Positions 23,673-32,474 of a stretch of DNA of 64,000 nt are shown piece by piece (within the stretch, counting starts at the first letter, position 1; each line of letters begins with the position of its first letter). The notes below the pieces were generated by a model, which was not told the DNA's origin, did not search any database, and saw nothing but the letters and a program-made list of their open reading frames with translations. A program made the position numbers and the translations under genes. The stretch is from Streptomyces hoynatensis (GTDB lineage Bacteria; Actinomycetota; Actinomycetes; Streptomycetales; Streptomycetaceae), in assembly GCF_003626535.1 (NCBI RefSeq), contig NZ_RBAL01000015.1:62001-126000 (forward strand), read 5' to 3'.

Positions 23673-23924
23673 ATGGCCCTGACCCGGCGGCTCATCCGCG
23701 AGGACGTCGCGCGGGCGCTCGGCGAGGACCCGGACGAGCCCGGCGACGCCTGGGAGTTCGGCGACGAGGAGAACCTTCTCGACCTGGGGCTCGACTCGGT
23801 CCGCCTGATGAGCCTGATCGCCCGCTGGCGCCGCGAGCACGATGTCGAGGTCTCTTTCGCCGACCTCGCCGAGCGGCCGAGCGTCGCGGCCTGGGCGGCG
23901 CTGCTCGTCGAGGCACCCTCATGA
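23673..23924 (+). CDS. Stand-alone aryl carrier protein
   Basis: This 83-residue protein has the phosphopantetheine attachment motif LLDLGLDSVRLM, with the Ser at about residue 42, in a typical four-helix carrier layout. It should be loaded with 2,3-dihydroxybenzoate by EntE and present it to the condensation domain of the NRPS. It is the equivalent of the EntB C-terminal domain split into its own gene. It lies 3 bases after entB and its stop overlaps the NRPS start (ATGA). Confidence 0.9.
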   Translation: MALTRRLIREDVARALGEDPDEPGDAWEFGDEENLLDLGLDSVRLMSLIARWRREHDVEVSFADLAERPSVAAWAALLVEAPS

Positions 23925-26900
23925 CCGCCGCCGCCCCGGGACTGCCCCTGACCGCCGCCCAGGCGGGCATGTTCTACGCCCAGGATCTCGACCCGGCGAG
24001 CCCCGCCCTCAACACGGCCGAGTGCGCCGACATCCGCGGCCCGCTCGACCCCGGCCTGTTCGCCCAGGCCCTGTACCGGACCGTCGGCGAGGCCGAGGCG
24101 CTGCGGATGCGGGTGGTGCGCGCCGCCGGGGGGCCGCGGCAGCTACCGCTGGTCATCGAGCCGCCGGGGAGCGGCTTCCCCCTCGACGTCGCGGACCTGC
24201 GCGACCGCACCGACCCCGAGGCCGCCGCCGGCGCCCTGATGCGGGCCGACCTGGCGCTCCCCCAGGACCTGGCGGCGGGCCCGCTCTTCCGGCACGGCCT
24301 CTACCGGGTGGGGCCCGAGCGCTGGCTGTGGTACCACCGCGCGCACCACGTCCTGCTCGACGGCTACGGCCACGCGCTGGTGGCCCGCCGGGTGGCGGAG
24401 GCGTACACGGCGCTGGCCGCGGGCGCGGAGCCGGGGCCGAGTCCCTTCGCCTCCTTCCGCCGCCTGCTCGCCGAGGACGGGGAGTACCGCGGCTCGGCGG
24501 CGTACGCGGCCGACCGGGCCTACTGGCGGGGCCTGTTCGCCGACCGGCCGGCCGTCCCGGTCCTGGCCGGGGAGGGCGGCGGCGCCCTGCCCGCGCGCAC
24601 CGCCCTGCGGCGCTCGGCCCGGCTGCCGGCCGCGGTCACGGAGCGGCTGTCGGCGCCGGCCGGCGCGCCGGGCGCCACCTGGCCCGAACTCGTCCTCGCC
24701 GCCCAGGCCCTGTACACGGCCCGGGTGGCGCGCGCCCGCGAGGTGGTGCTCGGGCTGCCGATGATGAACCGCCTCGGCTCGGCGGCGCTGCGCGTTCCGG
24801 CGATGGTGATGAACGTGCTTCCGCTGCGGCTGGCCGTCGGCCCGCGGGACAGCCTCGCCGAGCTGGCCGCCAGGGCCGCCCGCGGCATCCGCGAGGCCAG
24901 GCGCCACGGGCGGTACCGCTACGAGGAGATCCGCCGCGACCTCGGGCTGCTCGGGGAGGGCAGGGCGCTGGTGGGCCCGCTGGTCAACGCCATGCCCTTC
25001 GACGGGCGCCTGCGGTTCGCGGGCGCCCCGGCCACCGTCCGCACGCTCGCGGCCGGACCGGTGGAGGACCTGACGGTGCACGTGTACGACCGCTCGGACG
25101 GCACCGGACTGCACGTGGACTTCGAGGCCAATCCCGCCCGTTACGACGCCGCCGCGCTGGCCGCCCACCACGCGCGGTTCCTCGACCTGCTCGACCGGCT
25201 GACGGCGGCGGGCCCGCGCCTGCCGCTGGCCCGGCACGCGGTGGCCACGGCGGCCGAACGGGCCGAGGTGCTGGGCACGTTCAACGACACCGCGGCGCGG
25301 GTGCCGCCGACCACCCTGATCGGCCCGATCGAGGCGCGGGAGCTGCACTCCCCCGGGGCCTGCGCCCTGGTGGCGGGCGAAGTGGCCCTGAGCTACGGCG
25401 AGCTCGGCGCCCGCGCCAACCGCCTGGCCAGGCACCTGGTGAGCCTGGGGGTGCGCCCCGGGGCGGTGGTGGGGGTGTGCCTGCCGCGCTCGCCCGAGCT
25501 GGTCGTGGCCCTGCTCGCCGTGCTGAAGGCCGGGGGCGCCTACCTGCCGCTCGATCCGGAGCACCCCGCGCCGCGGCTGGCCGGCATGGTGGCCGACGCC
25601 GCCCCCGTGTGCGTGATCGGCGACGGGGAGGGCCGGCTGCCGGACACCGGGCGTCCCACGGTGCTGCCCGCCACGCTGGACCTGAGCGGCCTCCCGGGCG
25701 TTCCCCCGGCGCGGCCCCTCACCCCGCGCGACCCGGCCTACGTCCTCTACACCTCCGGCTCCACCGGGCGCCCCAAGGGCGTGGTCGTCTCGCACGCCGC
25801 GATCGACAACCGGCTGCGCTGGATGCAGCACGCCCACCCGCTGACCGCGAGGGACCGGGTGCTGCAGAAGACGCCCGCCGGCTTCGACGTCTCGGTGTGG
25901 GAGTTCTTCTGGCCGCTGCGGGAGGGCGCCACGCTGGTGCTCGCCGAGCCCGGCGCCCACCGCGATCCCCACGCCCTGGCCCGCACGATCGAGGAAGCGG
26001 GCGTCACCGTCTGCCATTTCGTGCCCTCCATGCTGGAGGTCTTCCTGGCCCAGGGCGCCGCCGCCCGGTGCGCGGGCCTGCGCCGGGTGTTCAGCAGCGG
26101 CGAGGCCCTGCCCCGCGAGACGGCGGCGAAGTTCGCCCGCCTGCTGCCCGGGGTGGCGCTGCACAACCTGTACGGCCCCACCGAGGCGGCCGTGGACGTC
26201 ACCCACCACACCTGCCGCGCCGGGGACACCGGACCGGTGCCGATCGGCAGGCCGGTGTGGAACACGCGGGTGTACGTGCTGGACGACGCGCTCCAGCCGT
26301 GCCCGCCCGGCGTCACCGGGGAGCTGTACCTGGCCGGGGCCCAGCTCGCGGCCGGCTACCTGGGCCGCCCCGCGCTGACCGCCACCAGGTTCGTCGCCGA
26401 CCCGTTCGGTCCGCCGGGGAGCCGGATGTACCGCACCGGGGACCTCGGCCGCTGGACGCCGGAGGGCGAGGTCGAGTTCCTGGGGCGCACCGACCACCAG
26501 GTGAAGCTGCGCGGCCAGCGCATCGAGCCGGGGGAGGTGGAGGCGGCGCTGACCGCGCTGCCCGAGGTGGCGGGGGCGCGGGTGCTGGTGCGCGAGGACC
26601 GGCCGGGCGACCGGCGGCTGGTCGGCTATGTCACGCCGGGCGCCCCGCAGCCGGAACCGGACCGGCTCAGGCAGCGGCTGGCCGCGGTGCTGCCCGCTCC
26701 CCTGGTGCCCGGGGCGATCGTGGTGCTGGACGCGTTCCCGCTCACGCCCAACGGAAAGCTGGACCGCGCGGCGCTGCCCGCCCCGCGTCCGGCCGGCGGG
26801 CGCGGGGGCGCGGCGCTGCGCCCGCCGCGCACGCCGCGGGAGGAGGCGCTGACCCGCCTGTTCGCCGAGGTGCTCGGCCTGCCCGCGGTGGGGTGCGAGG

Positions 26901-27886
26901 AAGGCTTCTTCGACCTCGGCGGCACCTCCCTGCTGGCCGTGTCGCTCGCCGGGCGCGTCCGGGAGGAGCTGGGCGTGGAGCTGGCGATCGGCACGCTGTT
27001 CCGGGCGCCCACGCCCGCCGCGCTGGCCGCCGGGCTCGCCGCCCCCGGGGACCACGCACCCGCCGGAGGCGCAGGAGATGCCGGACGTGGCGGGGCCGAC
27101 GGCGACGACGCCCTCGGCGTCCTGGTCCCGCTGCGGGGCGGGGGCGACCTGCCGCCGCTGTTCGCGGTGCACCCGGCGGGCGGCCTCAGCTGGTGCTACT
27201 CGGGGCTGCTCGGCGGACTCGACCCGCGCCAGCCGGTGTTCGGGCTCCAGGCTCGCGGCCTCAGGGGAGACGAGCCGCTGCCAGGCACCCTGGAGGAGAT
27301 GGCGGCCGACTACGTGCGGCAGATTCGTGCGGTCCGCCCGCACGGCCCCTACCGGCTGCTCGGCTGGTCCGTCGGCGGGGTGATCGCGCACGCGATGGCC
27401 GTTCTCCTGCAGGAGGCGGGCGAGGAGGTGGAGTTGCTCGCGCTGCTCGACGCCTATCCGGCCGACCAGTGGCGCGGCCGGGCGGGCCCGGGCGAGGCGG
27501 AGGCGCTGACGGCGCTGCTGCGGATGGCCGGCTTCGACCGGCGCGGCGAGCCGAGCCGCGAGGAGGTGCTGGCCACGCTGCGCCGCGAGGGAAGCGCCCT
27601 GGCCGGGCTGCCGGAGCGCACCCTGGCCGCGGTGCCGGACATCGTGGTGAACAACGCCCGGCTGATGCGGGCGCACCGGCATCGGCACTTCGCGGGCGAG
27701 GCGCTGTTCTTCACGGCCGCGGCGCCGCGCCCCGAGTCCTGGCTGACCCGGGATGCGTGGCGGCCGTACGTCGGCGCCCTGGTCAACCACGACCTGCCCT
27801 GCACGCACCCGCGGATGACCACCGCCCCGCACATCGGCACCCTCGCGGCGCTGCTCGCCGCCCGGCTGAAGGAGCTCGACAGGTGA
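23921..27886 (+). CDS. entF: Siderophore NRPS EntF-like, C-A-T-TE, serine-type adenylation domain
   Basis: This 1321-residue single-module synthetase has four domains. The condensation domain (about 5-430) has HHVLLDGYG near 140. The adenylation domain (about 450-960) has VLYTSGSTGRPKGVV near 607 and YRTGDLGRW. The carrier domain has DLGGTSLLAV near 1000. The type I thioesterase has GWSVGG (Ser near 1149) and a C-terminal NHDLPCTHPRM His. The pocket segments FDVSVWEFFWPL, HFVPSML, SSGEALP and NLYGPTEAAVD closely match the serine-activating EntF domain. Like EntF it would couple dihydroxybenzoate to Ser and, by TE iteration, cyclise three units to enterobactin; a linear or other product cannot be excluded. 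Its start overlaps the carrier gene and its stop overlaps the MbtH gene. Confidence 0.92.
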   Translation: MTAAAPGLPLTAAQAGMFYAQDLDPASPALNTAECADIRGPLDPGLFAQALYRTVGEAEALRMRVVRAAGGPRQLPLVIEPPGSGFPLDVADLRDRTDPEAAAGALMRADLALPQDLAAGPLFRHGLYRVGPERWLWYHRAHHVLLDGYGHALVARRVAEAYTALAAGAEPGPSPFASFRRLLAEDGEYRGSAAYAADRAYWRGLFADRPAVPVLAGEGGGALPARTALRRSARLPAAVTERLSAPAGAPGATWPELVLAAQALYTARVARAREVVLGLPMMNRLGSAALRVPAMVMNVLPLRLAVGPRDSLAELAARAARGIREARRHGRYRYEEIRRDLGLLGEGRALVGPLVNAMPFDGRLRFAGAPATVRTLAAGPVEDLTVHVYDRSDGTGLHVDFEANPARYDAAALAAHHARFLDLLDRLTAAGPRLPLARHAVATAAERAEVLGTFNDTAARVPPTTLIGPIEARELHSPGACALVAGEVALSYGELGARANRLARHLVSLGVRPGAVVGVCLPRSPELVVALLAVLKAGGAYLPLDPEHPAPRLAGMVADAAPVCVIGDGEGRLPDTGRPTVLPATLDLSGLPGVPPARPLTPRDPAYVLYTSGSTGRPKGVVVSHAAIDNRLRWMQHAHPLTARDRVLQKTPAGFDVSVWEFFWPLREGATLVLAEPGAHRDPHALARTIEEAGVTVCHFVPSMLEVFLAQGAAARCAGLRRVFSSGEALPRETAAKFARLLPGVALHNLYGPTEAAVDVTHHTCRAGDTGPVPIGRPVWNTRVYVLDDALQPCPPGVTGELYLAGAQLAAGYLGRPALTATRFVADPFGPPGSRMYRTGDLGRWTPEGEVEFLGRTDHQVKLRGQRIEPGEVEAALTALPEVAGARVLVREDRPGDRRLVGYVTPGAPQPEPDRLRQRLAAVLPAPLVPGAIVVLDAFPLTPNGKLDRAALPAPRPAGGRGGAALRPPRTPREEALTRLFAEVLGLPAVGCEEGFFDLGGTSLLAVSLAGRVREELGVELAIGTLFRAPTPAALAAGLAAPGDHAPAGGAGDAGRGGADGDDALGVLVPLRGGGDLPPLFAVHPAGGLSWCYSGLLGGLDPRQPVFGLQARGLRGDEPLPGTLEEMAADYVRQIRAVRPHGPYRLLGWSVGGVIAHAMAVLLQEAGEEVELLALLDAYPADQWRGRAGPGEAEALTALLRMAGFDRRGEPSREEVLATLRREGSALAGLPERTLAAVPDIVVNNARLMRAHRHRHFAGEALFFTAAAPRPESWLTRDAWRPYVGALVNHDLPCTHPRMTTAPHIGTLAALLAARLKELDR

Positions 27887-28092
27887 ACGACTCGCCCGCC
27901 TCCCCCTTCGACCCGGACGACGGCGCGGTGCCGGGCGCGGGTCATGCCGCGGCGTACCTGGTGCTGGTCAACGGCGAGGGCGCGGTGTCGCTGTGGCCGG
28001 ACTTCGCCGTGGTGCCCTCGGGCTGGCGGCCGGTGCACGGGCCCGACTCGCACGCCGGCTGCCTCGCCCACGCCGAGTCGGCCGGCGGCTGA
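27883..28092 (+). CDS. MbtH-like protein
   Basis: This 69-residue protein contains the MbtH signature: YLVLVNGEGAVSLWPDF followed by VPSGWRPVHGP. MbtH proteins bind adenylation domains and raise their solubility and activity. The GTG start overlaps the NRPS stop (GTGA), so it is co-translated with its presumed partner. It ends the rightward operon just before a strong terminator. Confidence 0.92.
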   Translation: MNDSPASPFDPDDGAVPGAGHAAAYLVLVNGEGAVSLWPDFAVVPSGWRPVHGPDSHAGCLAHAESAGG

Positions 28093-28146
28093 GCGCCACC
28101 GCAACGGGCGCGGCGTCGACGGGCGCCGCGGATGGGGCCGCTGCGG

Positions 28147-28174
28147 GTCCCGCGCGGCCCTCGCCGCGCGGGAC
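28147..28174. terminator. Strong bidirectional terminator between mbtH and entC
   Basis: GTCCCGCGCGGC (28147-28158) and GCCGCGCGGGAC (28163-28174) form a perfect 12-bp stem with a 4-base loop. It lies between convergent genes, so it serves both. Confidence 0.75.
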
Positions 28175-28199
28175 GAGGCCGCCCCGCGGCGGACCCCGG

Positions 28200-29423
28200 C
28201 TACCGGCCCGGCTGCCGCACGGGCTGCCCGCCGGCGCCGAGGGCGGTCAGGAAGGTGCGGAACTTGGCGGCCGTCTCCGCGATTTCGGCCGCGGGCCGGG
28301 AGGCGGGCACGATCCCGGCGCCCGCGTACAGCCGCACGGAGCGCTCCCCGGCCTCGGCGCAGCGCAGGGTGACGACCCATTCCCCGTCGCCCCCGGCGTC
28401 CATCCAGCCGACCATGCCGGTGAACCAGCCCCGGTCGAAGGGCTCGGTCTCCCGAATCACCCGGCGGGCCTCGGCCGTCGGGGTGCCGCAGACGGCGGGG
28501 GTGGGGTGCAGGGCGCGGGCGAGTTCCAGGGCGGAGGCCGGGCGCGCGCCGAGGTCCCCGGTGACGGTGGTGGACAGGTGCCACATGGCGGCGGTGCGTA
28601 CCAGGGTGGGCCGCGCGGGCACGTGCAGCCGGGCGCAGTGGGGCGCGAGCGCGGCCCGCACCGCGTCGACGACCACGGCGTGTTCGTGCAGGTCCTTGGG
28701 GGATTCGAGGAGCGCGGCGGCGCGCCTGATGTCCTCGGCGAGGTCGGCGCTGCGCGGCGCCGAGCCGGCCAGCGGGTTGGCGACGAGGCGCCCGCCGGTG
28801 CGGGACACCAGCAGCTCCGGGCTGGCCCCGAGGAGGGTGCGGCCGGGGCCGGTCGGCAGGGCGAAGGTGTAGCCGGCGGGGTCGCGGCGGGCCAGCCCGC
28901 GCAGGACGCCGGGGAGGTCGAGGGGCCGGTCGGCGTCGAGTTCGAGGGTGCGGGCGAGGACGACCTTGCGCAGGCCGCCCTCGCGCATCCGGCGCACGGC
29001 TGCGGCGACCAGCGCCCCGTACCTCTCGGGCGCCGGCACCTGGCGTATCCGCCAGTCGGCCGGGGCGGGCGGCTTGGCGGGCAGGGCGCTGAGCGGGTCG
29101 GCGGAGAGCGGCGGGGCCGTCCGCAGCGCATCGGCCACGACGAGGGCGGCGGGCGCCCGTTCGTCGAAGGGGACCGCGCCGAGGGCAAGCGGCGCGGGGT
29201 GGCCGGCGGCGCGGGCGGCGCCGAGGGCGGCGGCGACCCGTTCGGAAAGCGGTGTCTCGCCGTGCGGCACGGTGCTGTGCACGCCGCCGGCCAGCAGGGT
29301 GCGGGTGGGGGTGGCGAGGAAGCGGGCGCCGGGCGCGTAGGCGTCGAGGAGCGCGGTGGCGGCTCCGACGGCGGAGGGGAGCGGGGTGGGGGGCTGCCGG
29401 GCGAGGTCGGGTACCGAGGACAC
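28200..29423 (-). CDS. entC: Isochorismate synthase EntC/DhbC
   Basis: This 407-residue enzyme converts chorismate to isochorismate, the entry to dihydroxybenzoate. Chorismate-binding-family blocks are present: KVVLARTLELDAD, GRTLLGASPELLVSRTGGRLVANPLAGSAPR, MWHLSTTVTGDL, HPTPAVCGTPTAEARRVI and RGWFTGMVGWMDAGGDGEWVVTLRCAE. It is transcribed towards the NRPS block and away from entA. The minus-strand start at 29423 lies about 105 bases from the iron box at 29528-29546, which should control it. Being on its own strand, it is the only dihydroxybenzoate gene outside the two rightward blocks. Confidence 0.92.
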   Translation of the reverse strand: MSSVPDLARQPPTPLPSAVGAATALLDAYAPGARFLATPTRTLLAGGVHSTVPHGETPLSERVAAALGAARAAGHPAPLALGAVPFDERAPAALVVADALRTAPPLSADPLSALPAKPPAPADWRIRQVPAPERYGALVAAAVRRMREGGLRKVVLARTLELDADRPLDLPGVLRGLARRDPAGYTFALPTGPGRTLLGASPELLVSRTGGRLVANPLAGSAPRSADLAEDIRRAAALLESPKDLHEHAVVVDAVRAALAPHCARLHVPARPTLVRTAAMWHLSTTVTGDLGARPASALELARALHPTPAVCGTPTAEARRVIRETEPFDRGWFTGMVGWMDAGGDGEWVVTLRCAEAGERSVRLYAGAGIVPASRPAAEIAETAAKFRTFLTALGAGGQPVRQPGR

Positions 29424-29527
29424 GGGGACTCCACTCTCGGGTGCCCGCCGGGCGGGCGTTCCGGTCAGGGGCGGGCAGGGCGGGGCGTGCCCAGGGTGGG
29501 ACGGAGCCCAGCGGGGCAGCCTCGCAG

Positions 29528-29546
29528 TTAGGTTAGCCTAACCTAA
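29528..29546. promoter_or_regulatory. Iron box between entC and entA (entC side)
   Basis: TTAGGTTAGCCTAACCTAA is a perfect iron-box palindrome differing from the entB box only at its central G/C. It lies in the divergent region, 104 bases before the entC start, and likely controls entC. Confidence 0.92.
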
Positions 29547-29620
29547 GTTGACTGTCCGGAGTGGCGCCACGTCGCGCCCCGCCGTCACCTTCGGCGGATC
29601 GCCGACCCCGGCGCCGAATG

Positions 29621-29639
29621 TTAGGTTAGGCTTACCTAA
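29621..29639. promoter_or_regulatory. Iron box upstream of entA
   Basis: TTAGGTTAGGCTTACCTAA matches the iron-box consensus with one mismatch in the palindrome (T for A at position 13). It ends 19 bases before the ATG of entA and should control entA and entE. With the box 74 bases away, the divergent region carries two operators. Confidence 0.9.
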
Positions 29640-29658
29640 GTGACCTTGAGGAGTGCGC

Positions 29659-30465
29659 ATGGCAGCCCATCAGGCCGCGCAGGCAAGGGAGTTCGAGGGA
29701 CGCGTCGCCCTGGTCACCGGGGCCGGCAGCGGCATCGGCCTGGCCACCGCCCGGCTGCTGGCGGAACGCGGCGCCCAGGTGGTGGCGGCCGACCGCGCGC
29801 CCGCCGCCGCGGCGCCCGGCCCCGGGGCCGGCTCCGCCACCGGCTCCGGTGCCCTGCACGCCGTGCGGCTTGACGTGACCGAGGGCCCGCGGGTGCGGGC
29901 CGTGGTGGCCGAGACGGAGCGCCGCTTCGGCCGCATCGACGTCCTGGTGAACGCCGCCGGCATCCTCCGCCCCGGCACGGTCGCCGAACTCGCCGACGAG
30001 GACTGGGCCGACACGCTCGACGTCAACGCCACCGGCGTCATGCGGGTCAGCCGGGCGGTGGCCCCCGGGATGGCGGCCAGGCGCAGCGGAGCCATCGTCA
30101 CCGTCGGCTCCGACGCCGCAGGACTGGCCCGCACCGGCATGGCCGCCTACGCCGCGGCCAAGGCGGCGGCGGTGGCCTTCACCCGCTGCCTCGGCCTCGA
30201 ACTCGCCCGCCACGGCGTGCGCTGCAACATCGTCTCCCCCGGCGCCACCGACACGCCCCTGCAGCGGCGCCTGTGGACCTCGCCCGAGGCGGCGGCCCAG
30301 GCCGTCGCGGGGGACCCGGCCCGCTACCGCGGGCCCATCCCCCTCGGCCGCCTCGCCGACCCGGCCGACGTCGCCGAGGCGATCGCCTTCCTCGCCTCGG
30401 ACCGGGCCCGGCACGTCGCCCTGCACGAACTGCGCGTCGACGGCGGCGCCACCCTGCACCGCTGA
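29659..30465 (+). CDS. entA: 2,3-dihydro-2,3-dihydroxybenzoate dehydrogenase EntA
   Basis: This 268-residue short-chain dehydrogenase oxidises dihydro-dihydroxybenzoate to 2,3-dihydroxybenzoate with NAD. It has VTGAGSGIGLATARLLAERG (TGXXXGIG), NAAGILRPG (NAAG) and the catalytic YAAAK. The C-terminal substrate loop is DTPLQRRLWTS. ATG at 29659 has GAGGAG at ideal spacing; a GTG 6 bases upstream is less likely. SDR sequence alone would not fix the substrate, but position between an iron box and entE does. Confidence 0.9.
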   Translation: MAAHQAAQAREFEGRVALVTGAGSGIGLATARLLAERGAQVVAADRAPAAAAPGPGAGSATGSGALHAVRLDVTEGPRVRAVVAETERRFGRIDVLVNAAGILRPGTVAELADEDWADTLDVNATGVMRVSRAVAPGMAARRSGAIVTVGSDAAGLARTGMAAYAAAKAAAVAFTRCLGLELARHGVRCNIVSPGATDTPLQRRLWTSPEAAAQAVAGDPARYRGPIPLGRLADPADVAEAIAFLASDRARHVALHELRVDGGATLHR

Positions 30466-30569
30466 CGCGCCGCCACCGCCCTCCACCGGACCCGCTCCCC
30501 CACCGCCACCGGGCCCGGCAGAGACCCCCGAGACCGCCCCAAGCCCCAATCCTCAGACGGGAGAACCAG

Positions 30570-32198
30570 GTGACGCCAGGCGAGTCCGCCGCCGCACCCA
30601 CGTGGCCTGCCGAGTTCGCGGCACGCTACCGCGCGGCCGGCTGGTGGCGCGGCGAGACCTTCGGCGCGATGCTGCGCGACCGCGCCGCCGCCCACCCCAA
30701 ACGGATCGCCCTCACCGCGGGCGACCGCCACCTGACCTACGCCGCACTCGACGAGGCCGCCGACCGGATGGCCGCCGGCCTGCTCGCCCTCGGCATCGCC
30801 CCGGGCGACCGGGTGGTGGTGCAACTGCCCAACGTGCCCGAGTTCTTCGAGGTGATCTTCGCCCTCTTCCGCATCGGAGCCCTGCCGGTCTTCGCCCTGC
30901 CCGCCCACCGCGAGGCCGAGATCTCCTATTTCTGCTCCTTCACCGAGGCCGTCGCCTACGTGATCCCCGCGACCTGGGAGGGCTACGACCACCGCGCGCT
31001 GGCCACCCGCGTCCTGGCCGCCGCCCCCACCCTGCGGCACGTCCTCGTCGCCGGCGAACCGGGCGGCCACACCGCCCTCGGCGCCGTCCCCCGGGACCCC
31101 GTCGCCACCCCGCCCGGGCCCAACCCGGAGGACCTGGCCTTCCTCCAGCTCTCCGGCGGCTCGACCGGCGTGCCCAAGCTCATCCCCCGCACGCACGACG
31201 ACTACCTCTACTCGCTGCGCGGCTCGAACGAGATCTGCGGCGTGAGCGCGGACACCGTCTACCTGTGCGCGCTGCCGGCCGCGCACAACTTCCCGCTGAG
31301 CTCCCCCGGCACCCTCGGCACCCTGTACGCGGGCGGCCGGGTGGTGCTCAGCCCGCGGCCCGACCCGGACACCGCCTTCCCGCTGATCGCGCGCGAGCGG
31401 GTCACCCTCACCGCCCTCGTCCCGCCGCTCGCCCTGGCCTGGGCCGAGGCCGCCGCGGGCACCCCGCACGACCTCGGCACCCTGCGCGTGCTGCAGGTCG
31501 GCGGCGCCAAGCTCAGCCGCGAGGCGGCCACGCGGCTGCTGCCCGCCTTCGGCGCCACGCTCCAGCAGGTCTTCGGCATGGCCGAGGGCCTCGTCAACTA
31601 CACCCGGCTCGACGATCCAGAGGAGCTGATCGTCTCCACCCAGGGCCGCCCCCTCTCACCGGACGACGAACTCCGCATCGTGGACGAGGAGGGCCGCCCG
31701 GTGCCGCCCGGCGCCCCCGGCCACCTCCTCACGCGCGGCCCCTACACCATCCGCGGCTACTGGCGCGCCCCCGAGCACAACGCCAGGGCCTTCACCCCCG
31801 ACGGCTTCTACCGCACCGGCGACCTCGTCCGCCTCACCCCCACCGGCCACCTCGTCGTCACCGGCCGCGCCAAGGACCAGATCAACCGGGGCGGCGAGAA
31901 GGTCGCGGCCGAGGAGATCGAGAACCACCTCCTCGCCCACCCCGCCGTCCACGACGCCGAGGTCGTCGCCCAGCCCGACCCCTACCTGGGCGAGCGCATC
32001 TGCGCCTACCTCATCGCGCGGCAGGGCGCCGAACTCCCCGGCAGGGCCGCCGTCCGGGCCTGGCTCAGGGCGCGCGGCCTGGCCGAGTACAAGCTCCCCG
32101 ACCTGGTCCGGGCGGTCACCGCCTTCCCCACCACGGGCGTCGGCAAGGTCTCCAAGCGGCACCTGCGCGAGCCCGCCCCGCCAGGGGCCGGCTCCTGA
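30570..32198 (+). CDS. entE: 2,3-dihydroxybenzoate-AMP ligase EntE
   Basis: This 542-residue stand-alone adenylation enzyme activates dihydroxybenzoate and loads the aryl carrier. The P-loop-like A3 motif is LQLSGGSTGVPKLIPRTHDDY. LCALPAAHNFPLSSPGTLG and QQVFGMAEGLVNYTRLDD are characteristic of the EntE/DhbE aryl-acid subfamily. The C-terminal A8-A10 region has YRTGDLVR, GRAKDQINRGGEKVAAEEIE and GKVSKRHLRE with the catalytic Lys. The GTG start at 30570 is preceded by GGGAGA. It follows entA by 104 bases in the same direction. No siderophore export or ferric uptake gene follows. Confidence 0.92.
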   Translation: MTPGESAAAPTWPAEFAARYRAAGWWRGETFGAMLRDRAAAHPKRIALTAGDRHLTYAALDEAADRMAAGLLALGIAPGDRVVVQLPNVPEFFEVIFALFRIGALPVFALPAHREAEISYFCSFTEAVAYVIPATWEGYDHRALATRVLAAAPTLRHVLVAGEPGGHTALGAVPRDPVATPPGPNPEDLAFLQLSGGSTGVPKLIPRTHDDYLYSLRGSNEICGVSADTVYLCALPAAHNFPLSSPGTLGTLYAGGRVVLSPRPDPDTAFPLIARERVTLTALVPPLALAWAEAAAGTPHDLGTLRVLQVGGAKLSREAATRLLPAFGATLQQVFGMAEGLVNYTRLDDPEELIVSTQGRPLSPDDELRIVDEEGRPVPPGAPGHLLTRGPYTIRGYWRAPEHNARAFTPDGFYRTGDLVRLTPTGHLVVTGRAKDQINRGGEKVAAEEIENHLLAHPAVHDAEVVAQPDPYLGERICAYLIARQGAELPGRAAVRAWLRARGLAEYKLPDLVRAVTAFPTTGVGKVSKRHLREPAPPGAGS

Positions 32199-32276
32199 AC
32201 GCCCGCGGGCCCCGTCCCGGCGCGGCCCTCCCCGCCCGCCCTCCGCCCGCCCTCCGCCCGCGGCCGCCGGGCTCAC

Positions 32277-32312
32277 GCGGCCTTCCGGGACCGGGCGGCC
32301 TTCCGGGACCGG
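32277..32312. repeat. Exact 18-bp tandem duplication between entE and the dehydrogenase gene
   Basis: GCGGCCTTCCGGGACCGG occurs twice without a gap (32277-32294 and 32295-32312). Just upstream (about 32237-32270) are three imperfect copies of CTCCGCCCGCC. The whole block lies in the 276-base intergenic region, where no gene is recognised. Confidence 0.9.
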
Positions 32313-32474
32313 CGTGGCTGGGCCGTCCGGAGGAAGCCGCCGGAATGAAAAGGGCGGGGCACACGCCGGGAAGGAGGGCCCCGCCCCGCCGGCTGCGGAC
32401 ACTTGGGTGTCGCTGCGCGGGCCAGGGCGGCGACCACAGCCGTCCACCCGGCACCGACAGGAGGGCCACGGACG

